DNA from: Haloferula luteola
GTDB taxonomy: Bacteria; Verrucomicrobiota; Verrucomicrobiia; Verrucomicrobiales; Akkermansiaceae
Assembly: GCF_014201715.1 (NCBI RefSeq)
Contig: NZ_JACHFD010000031.1
Span: 1 to 39,965, forward strand
Direction of reading: 5' to 3'
Length of the DNA stretch: 39,965 nucleotides
Shown: one piece after another, positions 1-8,359 of the stretch
How the letters are laid out: each line of letters starts with the position of its first letter
How positions within the stretch are numbered: the stretch's first letter is position 1
Translations under genes and position numbers: made by a program
Notes under the pieces: generated by a model
Database searches by the model: none
What the model was told of the DNA's origin: nothing
What the model saw: the letters and a program-made list of their open reading frames with translations, nothing else

Positions 1-235
1 CGGGATGCGAAGCAAGGTCGACAATTCCGGAGGCCGCGAACGCTACAGCCACCGCATGGGCATCATCGAACCCGCTCTCGCCAACATCCGCCATGTCAAA
101 GCCATGAACCGTTTCGACGATCGAGGACGTCGCAAGGTCTCCGCCCAGTGCCGACTCGAGGGCATCGTGCACAACCTCGTCAAAATCGCCCTCTCTCGGC
201 CGGGTTACGCCACCGGCGAGCCCGCCACGGGGTGA
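1..235 (+). pseudogene. C-terminal part of an IS1182-like DDE transposase (cut by window edge)
   Basis: The reading frame is open from the first complete codon of the window and stops at TGA 233-235. The visible ~77 residues contain YSHRMGIIEPALANIRH followed by a NRFDDRGRRKVSAQ segment and a VHNLVKIA segment. This matches the end of DDE transposases of the IS1182/DDE_Tnp_1_6 type, where the RMG-x-EP-x-ANI block holds the last catalytic Glu and is followed by an RGR-KV-Q-W and HN-KIA stretch. The Trp usually seen after AQ is Cys here. The start lies outside the window, so it is not possible to say whether the gene is intact. I see no clear terminal inverted repeat in 236-453, which otherwise holds nothing I can support. 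Confidence 0.72.
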
Positions 236-453
236 ATCCTCCTTGCCTCACAGCATGGGTGGTCTCGGCGGGACGTCACAGGAGCTCATCACGAGGCGCC
301 ATGACCACGGAGGGGAAACGCCGCCCGAAAATCCGAAACGGCGTCCATCACTCGGCACCATCGGAAGGCAACGGAACGACGGGCTCAATCGGGGCTTTCC
401 GATGGTCTCGTTTGGCCTTTTTCTGCGTGTTGAGCGAGCCTGCTCTGGTGGTT

Positions 454-660
454 CTAGTCCTGTTTGGATTGCCATGCGAACCCTACCAGCGTGCCAATAA
501 CGCCAAAGACGAGGCCTGCAAGGGGCCAAATGAGCGGTCCTCCGATGTCCTTCAATAGCACGGCACAGAGAACAAAGAGCAACAGGGGAACCAAGCATCC
601 ACCGACACCACATCCGACCAATGGACCCGGATTGTGAAGTGGTCCCCTGACCGGACCCAC
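454..660 (-). CDS. Small two-helix membrane protein of unknown function
   Basis: This 68-residue protein starts with GTG at 660. The preceding in-frame codon is a TGA stop and an AGAAGG element lies just upstream, so GTG is the first possible start. The sequence has a glycine/cysteine-rich patch (GCGVGGC, about residues 17-23), then two hydrophobic stretches (about 23-36 and 42-60) and a short polar tail. Two transmembrane helices with a hairpin topology are likely. It sits 66 bases downstream of acpS on the same strand and may be the last gene of a pdxJ-acpS transcript. I do not recognise the family. The hydrophobic pattern and codon composition favour a real gene, but its size keeps confidence moderate. 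Confidence 0.5.
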   Translation of the reverse strand: MGPVRGPLHNPGPLVGCGVGGCLVPLLLFVLCAVLLKDIGGPLIWPLAGLVFGVIGTLVGFAWQSKQD

Positions 661-726
661 TCACCCTTCTTTACAGGGAACCAGCGATCCTCGGTTCCCG
701 CGAAACGGCACGTCATCTTCGAGCGG

Positions 727-1110
727 TCAGCGGATCATCGCCATCGCATGGGCGACAGCGTAATCGCGAGCATGGCTGATGCTGATCTTCACTTCGGCAA
801 TACCCACCGAACGCGCAAAAACTGCCCCCGCTCCATAGAGACGCACAAGGGGAGCTCCGGTCTCATGCCGAATCACTTCCACATCCAACCAACCGAGATC
901 CTTGCCAATTCCAGTGCCGAAGGCTTTCGAGATCGCTTCCTTCGCCGCGAATCGTGCGGCCACGTGAACTGCGGGGCGCTTGTGACTTAGGCAATAGGCC
1001 CGCTCCGCCTCGGTCAGAATCTTTTCCAGAAACCGCTCCCCATGGCGTTCAAGCGTCTCTTCGATCCGCCCGATCTCAACGATGTCGATGCCAATCCCAA
1101 AAACCTCCAT
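727..1110 (-). CDS. acpS: Holo-[acyl-carrier-protein] synthase
   Basis: AcpS transfers the 4'-phosphopantetheine arm of CoA to the conserved serine of acyl carrier proteins in the cytoplasm. The 127-residue length is normal for the family. The N-terminal GIGIDIVEIGR motif carries the Mg-binding Asp, and RFAAKEAISKAFG (about residues 53-65) carries the second metal/CoA-binding Glu and Lys. The C-terminal ISISHARDYAVAHA strand is also typical. The ATG at 1110 lies 5 bases after the pdxJ stop with an AGGA element inside the pdxJ end, so the two genes are almost certainly cotranscribed; pdxJ-acpS is a known pairing in several bacteria. This enzyme is the only phosphopantetheinyl transferase seen here and could also activate the carrier protein at 29700-29927, which is an inference. 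Confidence 0.96.
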   Translation of the reverse strand: MEVFGIGIDIVEIGRIEETLERHGERFLEKILTEAERAYCLSHKRPAVHVAARFAAKEAISKAFGTGIGKDLGWLDVEVIRHETGAPLVRLYGAGAVFARSVGIAEVKISISHARDYAVAHAMAMIR

Positions 1111-1115
1111 GAATC

Positions 1116-1856
1116 CTATTCTGGATAGAAAGCCATCGCCTCCTTCATCTCCCTTACCGCGGTTTCCAGGCCCACCCGCATCGCTCTCGATACCAGAGAG
1201 TGTCCGATATTGAGCTCCGCCAAAAACGGAACGGTGAACAATCGACTCAGATTGTCATAGTTGATCCCGTGCCCTGCATTGACCTGCAGGTCCATTCCCG
1301 CCCCCATGCGAGCCGCCAAGATCAGCCGATCGACCTCGACCCTCAGGTCGTCTCCCGTCGCGTTGGCGAAACATCCGGTATGCAACTCGATCATTTGAGC
1401 TGCGCACTCCGCCGTGCTTTCGACCTGATGTTCATCCGGATCGATGAACAAAGAGACCATGATCCCCGCGTCACGAAGTTGGGCAACACAGCTTTTGACT
1501 TCCTCTGCCCTGCTCGCGACATCCAGTCCGCCTTCGGTGGTGACCTCTTCACGCGTCTCGGGGACTAAGCAGACGAAGTCAGGCTTCAGATCGAGCGCCA
1601 AGCGCAGCATTTCCGGCGTCACGCCCATTTCCAGATTGAGGGGAAGCGGACATTCCCGACGGATTTCATAGGCGTCCCGTTCCTGCATGTGCCGACGGTC
1701 CGCACGAACATGGATCGTGATGGAATCCGCTCCACCTGCCATCGCATCGAGCGAGGCGACCCGTGGAGAAGGTTCAGCATTTGGCGAATCCGGCAGCAGC
1801 GCATAGCGAGCCTGCCGGAGAGTCGCCACGTGATCGACATTGACGCCAAGAAGCAT
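1116..1856 (-). CDS. pdxJ: Pyridoxine 5'-phosphate synthase
   Basis: PdxJ condenses 1-deoxyxylulose 5-phosphate with 3-amino-2-oxopropyl phosphate to give pyridoxine 5'-phosphate, the last ring-forming step of DXP-dependent vitamin B6 synthesis. The 246-residue protein begins with the diagnostic LLGVNVDHVATLRQAR segment. It continues with ITIHVRADRRHM (catalytic/phosphate-binding region near residues 46-57), the NLEMG strand, and the C-terminal VNAGHGINYDN and ELNIGHSLVSRA loops that bind phosphate in this TIM barrel. Length is typical. It is the first gene of a minus-strand unit with acpS 5 bases downstream. About 200 bases separate its start from the divergent dehydrogenase gene, and a TTGACA on the minus strand at 1906-1901 is a possible -35 element without a convincing -10. 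Confidence 0.96.
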   Translation of the reverse strand: MLLGVNVDHVATLRQARYALLPDSPNAEPSPRVASLDAMAGGADSITIHVRADRRHMQERDAYEIRRECPLPLNLEMGVTPEMLRLALDLKPDFVCLVPETREEVTTEGGLDVASRAEEVKSCVAQLRDAGIMVSLFIDPDEHQVESTAECAAQMIELHTGCFANATGDDLRVEVDRLILAARMGAGMDLQVNAGHGINYDNLSRLFTVPFLAELNIGHSLVSRAMRVGLETAVREMKEAMAFYPE

Positions 1857-1926
1857 GGCCGAGTGCTAATCGCGGGAAATCGGGTCCGCACTTGAAAAAA
1901 TGTCAAATTTGAGTGTCTGAAGACGA

Positions 1927-1953
1927 TGGGCACGATCCCCGCTTTCGTGCCCA
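1927..1953. other. Perfect 9-bp inverted repeat in a divergent intergenic region
   Basis: TGGGCACGA at 1927-1935 is exactly complementary to TCGTGCCCA at 1945-1953, with a 9-base spacer. It lies between pdxJ (-) and the sugar dehydrogenase (+). No T-run follows on either strand, so it is not an ordinary terminator. A second pairing is possible because CGATGGG (1924-1930) can also pair with CCCATCG (1964-1970). It may be an operator or a leader hairpin; function is unknown. Confidence 0.35.
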
Positions 1954-2058
1954 CGAATCGCTTCCCATCGCATTTCGGGCTGTCTGGTCCCTGAATGAGG
2001 TGTTGCCAGCAATTTGTCCTGGTCCTCCCCAAACGAACCCACACCACCGTCACCATCC

Positions 2059-5000
2059 ATGCCATTCCCGTCCGTGGGGCGCCTTGCGGCGACCCTTTTG
2101 TGCGGATGCACAACTGCATCCCTCGCCCAGCTCTCGAATCCCCTGACCTCGCCGTTCCCTTCGGGCATTCGCGTCGCCGTGGAGAACTGGGTGACCATTC
2201 CCGCGAGCAGTAATTCCGCGCCCGTTGCCCGGATCAATCACCTCAAACCAGGACCCGATGGCTCACGGCTCTTCTGCAATGACCTCAATGGTCGGCTCTG
2301 GGTGATCGCCTCCAACAGCGCGACTTCAGCGACCCAGTTTCTGAACTTGGCCTCCGCCTTTCCCTCTTTCATCAGCAGCCCGGGCTTGGGGACCGGTTTT
2401 ACTTCCTTTGCCTTTCACCCGGATTTCCTCGATTCCGCCTCTTCGGGCTACGGGAAGTTCTACACCGCACACAGCGAAGCTGCCAATGGAACCGCAGTCG
2501 ACTTCTCGGGTCCCATCAGCGCCGCCACCTCCCAAGTCGGAGTCGTGACTGAATGGACCTTGAACGACCCCGCCGCTTCATCGGTCAATCTCACCACGCC
2601 GAACTTCACCCGCCGCACGCTTCTGCGCATCGGCTTTCCTTACGACTACCACGACGTTCAGGAAATCGAGTTCAACCCCACGGCCACCCCCGGTGACGAA
2701 GACTATGGATGCCTCTTCATCTGCATCGGCGATGGTGGATCCATCGTCAAAGATAGCCCGGCGAACCTGGGGCGCATCGACTCGCCACTTGGCAGCATCC
2801 TGCGCATCGCCCCGGTCCTTACACCCGACCAAGATCCCGCCGATTTCACCCTTTCTTCCAACGGCAATTACTATCTCCCCTCGGGATCGGAGAACGCCAA
2901 TCCCTACATTGCAGCTGAGGACCCCACACCAGGCGACGGCTATCCGGTCGTGCGTGAAGTCTACGCCAATGGCTTCCGCAATCCCCACCGCATCACCTGG
3001 GACCATGGCGGCACTCACAAAATGCTCTGCGGCAACATCGGAGAAAGCCTGATCGAAGAGGTCGAACTCGTGGAAAAAGGCCGCAACTACGGTTGGCCAT
3101 GGCGCGAGGGCTCGTTCGCATTCACCTACACGGACAAAACCCACGTCTATCCCCTCCCCTCACCGGATACGGCAGGCTACACCTATCCGGTCGCTCAATA
3201 TGACCACGCCTCCGGCTACGCGATTGCTGGTGGCAGCGTCTATCGCGGCAGCGCCATCCCGGAACTCCAAGGCTACTACCTGTTTGGCGACATCGTGAAC
3301 GGGCGCATCTGGATCGCCAACGAAGCCGACATGAGTCTGCAAACTTCCACCAGCACCGGCGAGGCACCTGCCCAGCCTCTCGAACTGGGTCTCAAGGTCG
3401 GCAGCACCACGACCACTTTCCTCTCCATTCTCGGCACCAGCCGCGCCGACCTCCGATTCGGCACCGACCACGACGGCGAAATCTACCTGCTCTCCAAGCA
3501 GAATGGTCGCATCTACAAGGTGAAACAGGACACCAGTCCCACCGTGACTCCTCCAAGTGGCGAGCTCACCGACTGGACCTCCATCGGAGAAATTGAGTCG
3601 GGATCGACCTCTGGCTTTACCACGACTCCTGCCGCCAGCGGCTCGTTCTCGATTGTCAATGACCCGCTCGAAGGCCCGGTCAATCGGGTCCTGCGGTTGC
3701 AAGCCCACGGCAGCGCCAGCGCCCTCACCGCCAGCATCGCGGTTCCTGAAATTCCAGACGACTCCTACGGAACTCTATTCTTCCGGTTTTATATTCCGGG
3801 CCAGGACCATAACATCACCTTCGGCCTCAGCGATGTCGCAAACCCAACGGCATACGCAGACTACGAAATGCAAATGCGCTCGTACCTCAACAACGGTCGC
3901 CTGCAGGTCCGTAGCGGCGGCAGTTTCATCGACGGAGCGCCGATCGAATCCGGTACCTGGTACTCCGTTTGGTCACAGGTCAACAATGCAACCGGCACCA
4001 GCGGCGACACCTGGAACCTCTACGTTCAGGGTGGGTCCCTCACCACTCCCACGCTCGTTCGCTCCGACATCGCATTCCGAAATGGCACCACCGCCAGCCT
4101 CAAGCGCTTTCTCTGGATCCTCTCGGCCATCACCGCCAGTGGTGAGGCTCAGAACGGCCAAGAAATCTACTTCGACGATCTTTTCGTCGATGTCGGTCAC
4201 GCCAATTTGACGAATCCCGTGAGCACCGATTGGCAACAGATCGACCAATTTGAAGGAGCCTCCCTCCTCGCCTCCTGGGATGTTCCGAACGCGGAGCTCC
4301 AATCCGCCACCATCGAACAGGAACTCAGCGGAAATCATTACCTCCGCCATGCGGCTTCACCGAACGGGGCCACCAACCAAGCCGCCATCCTCGCCAAGAA
4401 GTTGCCCTTCACGACTCAGGTCAGCCAGACCTTGACCCTTTTCCTGAGAATGAAAATCGAAGGGACGGAGACCGATCACAGCGTCGGAGTCAGTGCGCTC
4501 AATCCCACCGATCCGGCCTCCTATACCTACGGCGATTTTGAGACCGAGCTGCGGGTCGCCACCGATGGTGAGGTCACCGTTTATGATGGCCCTGCGGGAG
4601 CGAATGCCTATGTGCCGACCACCGCACCCCTCACTTCTCTCGCTACGGGCACCTGGCAGAAAGTCTGGCTTGTGGGCAACAATGGTGGTTTTGCATCGGG
4701 CGGGCAAACTTGGACCGCTTATGCTCAAGCTCTTCACGGAGGGGATCCGGTCGCGATCACGCCGACTCTCTTCTTCCGCAAAGGCGCGGAAAACCCGATC
4801 ACCCACTTCGTTGCCACCGCCTCCAACCTCCTGGGAGGAAACGACGCCATTTGCATCGATGACCTGTTCGCTTCCCGGGGCAAGAACCTTACCGATCCTG
4901 TCGGCAACGAAGGCCTGCCCATGACCCTTGCCCGTCAAGGCACCGACTTGCAACTCGCCTGGCCATCGGTCACCAACCAACTCTTCCAGACCTTCGAATC

Positions 5001-5748
5001 GGACGACCTCGCCATCTGGTCACCGCTTTCCGAACCGATCGAAGGAGATGGATCCGTCTGGGAAATGGATGAAAGCATCACGGGCGACCGACGCTTCTTC
5101 AAGGCGCTCGCCCTCTCCCGCCGGGCATTTCACACCGCACAATGGTCCACGGACTTCCCATCAGCGACCCTGCCCGATGGCATGACATTGGTCCGGTCGA
5201 ACACCACCGTAAGTTGGAGCCTCTCGCCTCAGAACTTGCAGCTGACCAACTCCGCATCGTCCACCGTCACCGGCATGGTCGGGCGTCCAGGCGGCTATGC
5301 TCTCGCGCCCGGCGATTGGCGCAATGTCACCCTCACGGTGGAAGGCCGGAGCCTTGCCACGGAAGCCACCGTCAATCGCGATCTCAGCCTGATCTTCGGC
5401 TACGTCGACGACACTCACTTCTACTACGCCCACCTGAGCCGAAATTCAGACGGGTCCCTTCATACGGTGATCATGAAAGTGAACGGCAATACCCGAAACA
5501 CCATTCACGTGCCCATCCCCACCGGCACCACCGCCGGACCGTTGGTCTCCAGCAGCACCAACCCGATCTGGCATACTCTGCGCATCACGCATTCGGCCGA
5601 TGGAGCCATCGCCGCCTACGTGGACGACATGGACAACCCCGTGCTCACGGCACAAGACACCACCTATCCCTCCGGTCGGGTCGGGTGTGGCACCTTCGAT
5701 GACCCCGCCATCTTCCGCGCGATGACGGTGGAAGGCGAGCGTCCATAA
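2059..5748 (+). CDS. Secreted PQQ-dependent sugar dehydrogenase (GSDH family) with lectin-like modules
   Basis: The predicted 1229-residue protein starts at ATG 2059, which directly begins a signal peptide (MPFPSVGRLAATLLCG..., likely cleavage after SLA). The longer frame from 2014 only adds a proline-rich stretch before it. Residues ~40-490 form a glucose/sorbosone dehydrogenase beta-propeller, with NGFRNPHRITWD, EEVELVEKGRNYGWPWREG and GGSVYRGSAIPELQGYY motifs. Members of this family oxidise aldose sugars with soluble PQQ and Ca2+ in the periplasm. Two related ~220-residue lectin/LamG-like domains follow (504-722 and 723-949). A short module at ~955-1030 resembles the end of the pectate lyase at 16735, and a further concanavalin-like domain occupies ~1035-1229. 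Soluble GSDH enzymes are usually 350-450 residues, so two thirds of this protein is accessory. The dehydrogenase assignment is secure; the substrate is not. Confidence 0.88.
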   Translation: MPFPSVGRLAATLLCGCTTASLAQLSNPLTSPFPSGIRVAVENWVTIPASSNSAPVARINHLKPGPDGSRLFCNDLNGRLWVIASNSATSATQFLNLASAFPSFISSPGLGTGFTSFAFHPDFLDSASSGYGKFYTAHSEAANGTAVDFSGPISAATSQVGVVTEWTLNDPAASSVNLTTPNFTRRTLLRIGFPYDYHDVQEIEFNPTATPGDEDYGCLFICIGDGGSIVKDSPANLGRIDSPLGSILRIAPVLTPDQDPADFTLSSNGNYYLPSGSENANPYIAAEDPTPGDGYPVVREVYANGFRNPHRITWDHGGTHKMLCGNIGESLIEEVELVEKGRNYGWPWREGSFAFTYTDKTHVYPLPSPDTAGYTYPVAQYDHASGYAIAGGSVYRGSAIPELQGYYLFGDIVNGRIWIANEADMSLQTSTSTGEAPAQPLELGLKVGSTTTTFLSILGTSRADLRFGTDHDGEIYLLSKQNGRIYKVKQDTSPTVTPPSGELTDWTSIGEIESGSTSGFTTTPAASGSFSIVNDPLEGPVNRVLRLQAHGSASALTASIAVPEIPDDSYGTLFFRFYIPGQDHNITFGLSDVANPTAYADYEMQMRSYLNNGRLQVRSGGSFIDGAPIESGTWYSVWSQVNNATGTSGDTWNLYVQGGSLTTPTLVRSDIAFRNGTTASLKRFLWILSAITASGEAQNGQEIYFDDLFVDVGHANLTNPVSTDWQQIDQFEGASLLASWDVPNAELQSATIEQELSGNHYLRHAASPNGATNQAAILAKKLPFTTQVSQTLTLFLRMKIEGTETDHSVGVSALNPTDPASYTYGDFETELRVATDGEVTVYDGPAGANAYVPTTAPLTSLATGTWQKVWLVGNNGGFASGGQTWTAYAQALHGGDPVAITPTLFFRKGAENPITHFVATASNLLGGNDAICIDDLFASRGKNLTDPVGNEGLPMTLARQGTDLQLAWPSVTNQLFQTFESDDLAIWSPLSEPIEGDGSVWEMDESITGDRRFFKALALSRRAFHTAQWSTDFPSATLPDGMTLVRSNTTVSWSLSPQNLQLTNSASSTVTGMVGRPGGYALAPGDWRNVTLTVEGRSLATEATVNRDLSLIFGYVDDTHFYYAHLSRNSDGSLHTVIMKVNGNTRNTIHVPIPTGTTAGPLVSSSTNPIWHTLRITHSADGAIAAYVDDMDNPVLTAQDTTYPSGRVGCGTFDDPAIFRAMTVEGERP
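3568..4905 (+). repeat. Tandem intragenic domain duplication in the GSDH protein
   Basis: Within the dehydrogenase gene two consecutive domains begin with a T-D-W (TDWTSIGEIE at residue 504; TDWQQIDQFE at residue 723). They end with matching strands (IYFDDLFVDVGHANLTNPVS versus ICIDDLFASRGKNLTDPVG). Their interiors share YADYEMQMRS/YGDFETELRV and SGTWYSVWSQVNN/TGTWQKVWLVGNN. The period is about 219-226 residues (~660 bases). The divergence shows an old duplication of a beta-sandwich, probably carbohydrate-binding, domain. Confidence 0.8.
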
Positions 5749-5788
5749 AGAAGTCCGCTGGTTTCACATTTTTCCATACGCACGCATG

Positions 5789-5822
5789 AAAAAGCACCGG
5801 GGCTCACGCCTCGGTGCTTTTT
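5789..5822. terminator. Bidirectional intrinsic terminator
   Basis: A 15-bp stem, AAAAAGCACCGGGGC with GCCTCGGTGCTTTTT (one G-T wobble), closes a TCAC loop. The A-run on one side and T-run on the other make it a terminator for both strands. It lies between the convergent ends of the sugar dehydrogenase (stop 5748) and purH (stop 5849). Confidence 0.9.
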
Positions 5823-5848
5823 CTCATTTGAAAATTCTGACCTTCCGA

Positions 5849-7390
5849 TCAGTGGCGGAAATGGCGGTGTCCGGTGAAGATCATCGCCATACCTGCAGCA
5901 TCCGCAGCAGCGATCACCTCTTCATCCCGGATCGAGCCGCCTGGTTGAATGCAGGCGGTAGCACCAGCTTCGATCGCCGTCTGCAGACCGTCCGCAAAGG
6001 GGAACATCGCGTCGGAGGCAATCACCGAACCTTGAAGGCTGAGACCTGCTTCGGCGGCCTTCCACACGGCGATGCGTGAGCTATCCACCCGGCTCATCTG
6101 GCCAGCACCGATGCCCAGAGTTCGATCCGAGTTCGCGTAAACGATGGCATTCGACTTCACGTGTTTCACCACGCGCCAGGCGAAGCGCATGGCGCGCATT
6201 TCCTCCTGAGTGGGTGGGCGCTTGGTCACCACCTTGCTTTCCAGATCATCAAGACCCAGAGCGGTGTGATCGCGGTCCATGACCATGAAACCTCCCGGAC
6301 AAGAACGAACCAGCGGGTCTTTTTTCGCCGCCAGATAGGCTTCGTTCATTTTCATCAGTCGCAGATTCTTCTTTTTCTGCAACAAGGCCCGAGCCTCAGG
6401 CTCATAATCGGGCGCAATGATCACGTCGGTGAAAATCTCGGAAATGATGCGTGCCACGCCTTCCGTGAGCGGGCGATTGCAAACGATCACGCCACCAAAG
6501 GGAGCCTGGCGATCGGTCTCAAATGCTTTCTTCCAAGCTTCGCGCAGGTCTTCGTCGTCCTGGCCCACACCGCATGGATTGGTGTGCTTGAGAATACCAA
6601 TCGTCGGCCGCACGAAGTCGAGGATCAGGTCCGCTGCAGCCTCAATATCGAGAATGTTGGTGTAGCTCAACTCCTTGCCCTGAAGCTGGGAGAAGCAACC
6701 GCTGAAGTCCCCATAGAGGGCGGCCTTCTGGTGGGGATTGTCACCATAGCGCAGTTCACGATCGAGCGGAAGATCGAGGGTGTAGCGGCAGCGGGTGCCC
6801 TCGTCGCAACTTCCCAGGTAGTTGGAAATCGCACGATCATAAGAAGCCGTCCGATTGAACACCTTCACGGCCAACTGCTCCCGGAATCCCAGGGTCGTAT
6901 CACCCTTATGGTCCTTCATTTCCTCGATCACCCGTGGGTAATCGGCTGGATCGGTGACCACCGTGACACTGGCGTAGTTCTTAGCCGCACTACGCAGCAT
7001 CGAAGGCCCGCCAATGTCGATGTTCTCAATGGCGTCGGCGAGAGTGACGTCCTCACGGGCGATGGTCTCCTCGAAAGGATACAGATTCACGACCACCAAG
7101 TCGATCGGCTGAACATCGTGGCTCTTCGCCTGTTCGAGGTGTTCCTTGTCGTCACGCTTGTAAAGCAGACCCCCGTGAACTTTGGGGTGAAGCGTTTTGA
7201 CGCGGCCTTCGAAAAGCTCGGGAGCGCCGGTAAAATCAGACACATCGATCACCGGCAGGCCGGCGTCACGGAGGGCTTTGGAAGTGCCTCCGGTCGAGAG
7301 CAATTCGACTCCCATGTCATGGAGTTCCTTGGCGAATTCGGCGAGGCCGGACTTGTCGGAAACGGATAGAAGAGCGCGTGCGATGGGCAT
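5849..7390 (-). CDS. purH: Bifunctional AICAR formyltransferase / IMP cyclohydrolase
   Basis: PurH catalyses the last two steps of IMP synthesis in the cytoplasm. The 513-residue protein starts at ATG 7390 with [16 protein letters not shown], the normal N-terminus of the family. An upstream in-frame extension to 7498 encodes an arginine/proline-rich stretch with no family similarity and is rejected. The IMP cyclohydrolase (MGS-like) domain covers ~1-200 with [11 protein letters not shown] and [15 protein letters not shown]. The transformylase domain follows with [15 protein letters not shown], the catalytic [10 protein letters not shown] and [13 protein letters not shown], ending in the typical FTGHRHFRH. 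It is 114 bases downstream of an FAH-family gene on the same strand, with no obvious terminator between them. Confidence 0.97.
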   Translation of the reverse strand: MPIARALLSVSDKSGLAEFAKELHDMGVELLSTGGTSKALRDAGLPVIDVSDFTGAPELFEGRVKTLHPKVHGGLLYKRDDKEHLEQAKSHDVQPIDLVVVNLYPFEETIAREDVTLADAIENIDIGGPSMLRSAAKNYASVTVVTDPADYPRVIEEMKDHKGDTTLGFREQLAVKVFNRTASYDRAISNYLGSCDEGTRCRYTLDLPLDRELRYGDNPHQKAALYGDFSGCFSQLQGKELSYTNILDIEAAADLILDFVRPTIGILKHTNPCGVGQDDEDLREAWKKAFETDRQAPFGGVIVCNRPLTEGVARIISEIFTDVIIAPDYEPEARALLQKKKNLRLMKMNEAYLAAKKDPLVRSCPGGFMVMDRDHTALGLDDLESKVVTKRPPTQEEMRAMRFAWRVVKHVKSNAIVYANSDRTLGIGAGQMSRVDSSRIAVWKAAEAGLSLQGSVIASDAMFPFADGLQTAIEAGATACIQPGGSIRDEEVIAAADAAGMAMIFTGHRHFRH

Positions 7391-7504
7391 CGGGTCGTTC
7401 GGGTGGTTGGCCGGAAGTCGGGACTTCCGACGCCCGCGGTACTCCTCCCCCCGCCGCCGGGCAAGCACCAATGGCGGCTGCTCTCGGCGGAATGACACAG
7501 CCCC

Positions 7505-8359
7505 TCACCCTGCCACCACCCGCTGCCGCAGCTCACCAAGACCTTCCACGCCACATTCGACGCAGTCTCCCGGTTGCAGGAATCGCGGAGGCTCCATGCC
7601 CATCCCCACGCCCGAAGGCGTGCCGGTTGCAATCACATCCCCCGGCAGCAGGCTCATGAAGCGGCTGATGTAGTGGATGAGGTAGGCCGCACCAAACATC
7701 ATGTCCCCCGTCCACCCATTCTGACGATGCTCACCGTTCACATGGCACCAGAGGCGCAACGCCTGAGGATCCGAAACCTGGCCGACAGGCGTCAACCAAG
7801 GCCCCATGGGAGCAAAGCTGTCACAGCTCTTCCCCTTGACCCATTGGCCCCCCATCTCTTTTTGGAAGGCCCGCTCCGAATAGTCGCAAAAAACAGCGTA
7901 GCCCGCCACATGCTCAAGGGCCTCCGACTCGGCGACGATGCCGGAAACCGTCCGACCGATCACCACCGCCAATTCCACCTCGTAGTCGAGCTTGGTGGAG
8001 CCCTCCGGCCGGATCACGTCATCGTGTGGACCACTCCAAGCCGAAGTGGCTTTCATGAATAGCACAGGTTCAGTGGGAATGCCTTCTCCGAACTCCTTGG
8101 CGTGCTCCAGATAGTTTTTCCCGATGCACACAATCTTCGACGGCCGATCAATCGGCGGGCCGAGCCGGGACCCAGGAGGAATCGCGATTCCATCAGGACA
8201 CCCATCCTCCACCCAAGCCTCCAAAGCTTCCATGCCTCCGAGAGCGAAAAAAGCCTCGTCGTAGTCATGAAATTGGCCGCTGGCGTCAATCCAGCGGCCG
8301 TCTTCCAAAATCACTCCCGGTTCTTCCCTTCCGGGCTCGCCAAATCGGATCAGTTTCAC
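7505..8359 (-). CDS. Fumarylacetoacetate hydrolase (FAH) family protein
   Basis: This 284-residue protein belongs to the FAH superfamily, whose members hydrolyse or hydrate C-C bonds in 2-keto acids using a divalent metal held by acidic residues. The core begins near residue 77 with IVCIGKNYLEHAKEFG. It contains LFMKATSAWSGPHDDV, the metal-binding DYEVELAVVIGR (E-x-E pattern), YAVFCDYSERAFQ, and the C-terminal LLPGDVIATGTPSGVGMGMEPPRFLQPGD signature. This arrangement resembles the bacterial group annotated as ureidoglycolate lyase or 2,4-diketo-3-deoxy-L-fuconate hydrolase; the sequence alone does not decide the substrate. It starts with GTG at 8359, overlapping the stop of the SGNH gene (GTGA), so translation is coupled to an O-acyltransferase pair, an unusual context. 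Confidence 0.88.
   Translation of the reverse strand: MKLIRFGEPGREEPGVILEDGRWIDASGQFHDYDEAFFALGGMEALEAWVEDGCPDGIAIPPGSRLGPPIDRPSKIVCIGKNYLEHAKEFGEGIPTEPVLFMKATSAWSGPHDDVIRPEGSTKLDYEVELAVVIGRTVSGIVAESEALEHVAGYAVFCDYSERAFQKEMGGQWVKGKSCDSFAPMGPWLTPVGQVSDPQALRLWCHVNGEHRQNGWTGDMMFGAAYLIHYISRFMSLLPGDVIATGTPSGVGMGMEPPRFLQPGDCVECGVEGLGELRQRVVAG

Noticed and set aside
148..664. Overlapping frames on both strands around 148-664
   Set aside because: Arg/Pro/Ser-rich translations without a domain; only the minus-strand 454-660 frame shows a sensible membrane-protein pattern.
6161..7369. Long open frame (402 codons) on the plus strand
   Set aside because: It lies entirely antisense to purH, has no recognisable domain, and its composition follows from the GC-rich purH codons.
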